Source: Roseobacter sp. MH60115 (GTDB lineage: Bacteria; Pseudomonadota; Alphaproteobacteria; Rhodobacterales; Rhodobacteraceae). From it: DNA of 64,000 nucleotides. Made by a program: the position numbers and the translations under genes. Positions 63,599 through 64,000 of the stretch are shown here, piece by piece. The stretch is from the NCBI RefSeq assembly GCF_015644665.1, contig NZ_JADOBQ010000005.1:405685-469684 (forward strand). The letters run 5' to 3'. Each line of letters opens with the position of its first letter. Position 1 is the first letter of the stretch. The notes beneath the pieces are model-generated. The model saw only the letters and a program-made list of their open reading frames with translations, was not told the origin of the DNA and did not search any database.

Positions 63599-63962
63599 GC
63601 GATGTCTCCTGTTGTGACTAACTCAGTTTTTCGATCATCAGGTCACCCGTATCAACCATTGGACAACCCAGATCAGGTTCTGCAGTCGCACGAAAGACTG
63701 CGGCGCGTATGAACACGATACCCTGAAGAATGCGGTTTGTGCGAAAAGCTTCGCTGTGGCCGTCGAATTCCCTCATTCGGCGATATCCGGAGTTTTGGGT
63801 GTATCCACAATCTGGTGCGCGATACCCTTGTCAGGTGAAATCCCAGCATGCCGCCAGAATGACGCGAAGCTCCGCGCTAGGACCAATCGACATTCAGGAT
63901 TCACAAGGGATGTGATTGTGTGATTCATAGAGGACCAGATTGAGCAGTCTGGAGATGATCAC
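63599..63962. other. Intergenic region before a mobile element
   Basis: 364 bp with no gene, tRNA or strong hairpin seen. Towards the right, a GGATTCACAAGGGATGTGATT block at about 63898-63918 and GATTGAGCAGTCTGGAG near 63938 precede a transposase start and may be part of the insertion-sequence left end, but the terminal inverted repeat cannot be confirmed without the right end. Confidence 0.4.
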
Positions 63963-64000
63963 ATGACCAAGCGTTACGAACTCACCACGTCGCAATGGCT
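63963..64000 (+). CDS. IS5-type transposase, first 12 codons only
   Basis: Begins MTKRYELTTSQW, the typical N-terminus of IS5-family transposases in alphaproteobacteria, with GGAG 9 nt upstream. The rest is beyond the window. It marks an insertion sequence whose left boundary lies near 63.9 kb. Confidence is limited by the short stretch. Confidence 0.65.
   Translation, partial: MTKRYELTTSQW

Overview
The window reads as a chromosomal segment of an alphaproteobacterium of the family Rhodobacteraceae, most likely the marine Roseobacter group. Pointers are the GC-rich coding sequence, ethylmalonyl-CoA pathway genes (ccr, ecm, mch, mcl2) for acetyl-CoA assimilation, a VPLPA-CTERM protein, an HvrA-like H-NS protein, a LuxR/LuxI pair behind a CtrA-type site, and the clustering of TCA-cycle genes. 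Genus cannot be fixed from sequence alone.

Layout. 1-9.1 kb (minus strand): a TCA operon reading sucC, four accessory genes, a 35-codon small ORF, sucD, DUF805, sucA, sucB (cut by the left edge); the genes between sucC and sucD form an unbroken chain of overlapping starts and stops. 9.2-12.3 kb: TetR regulator, mdh with a clear terminator, a TSUP permease and a small secreted protein. 12.6-16.8 kb (plus): mcl2, NnrU-like, DUF1737, mch, a DUF4344 metallopeptidase-like protein and a DUF1194 protein. 16.8-20.7 kb (plus): sdhCDAB with a lipoprotein gene between sdhA and sdhB. 20.7-23.8 kb: VPLPA-CTERM protein, zinc-ribbon small protein, DUF1989 protein, deoD, H-NS-like protein. 23.9-29.4 kb: ecm, GNAT, PlsB-like acyltransferase, ccr. 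29.5-31.2 kb: luxR and luxI with a small upstream gene. 31.3-35.2 kb: RecD-like helicase, SDR, TIGR02186 and TSUP pair. 35.3-39.9 kb: BMP-type nucleoside ABC importer. 40-49.8 kb: rimI, tsaB, GFA, nfu, Usp, BLUF photoreceptor, ilvE, M48 lipoprotein, DUF393, CDGSH protein, rimO, AsmA-like. 49.9-53.1 kb: kdsA, kpsE, kpsT. 53.4-56.1 kb: ArsR plus permease, LysR regulator. 56.5-62.9 kb: an RTX-type adhesin-like protein with its own type I secretion ABC and HlyD proteins. 63-64 kb: LysE exporter, then the first codons of an IS5-type transposase.

How it works together. The first half is central carbon metabolism: 2-oxoglutarate dehydrogenase, succinyl-CoA synthetase, succinate and malate dehydrogenases, plus acetyl-CoA assimilation, which feeds into succinyl-CoA and malate. 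Two shared cis elements tie this together. A pair of TGTGATCACA palindromes exactly 21 bp apart precedes both the suc and the sdh operon (one base differs in the first sdh copy). A 13-bp element CTGC(A/G)TTGCGGCA precedes mcl2, ecm and ccr. The second half is envelope, signalling and surface functions (quorum sensing, capsule, type I secretion, light sensing).

Most notable are the cassette inserted inside sucCD, the two shared operator families, the CtrA-type box before luxR/luxI, and the RTX protein with three near-identical-length repeats and a CHRD domain whose halves are in reversed order. No tRNA, rRNA, CRISPR array or phage was seen.
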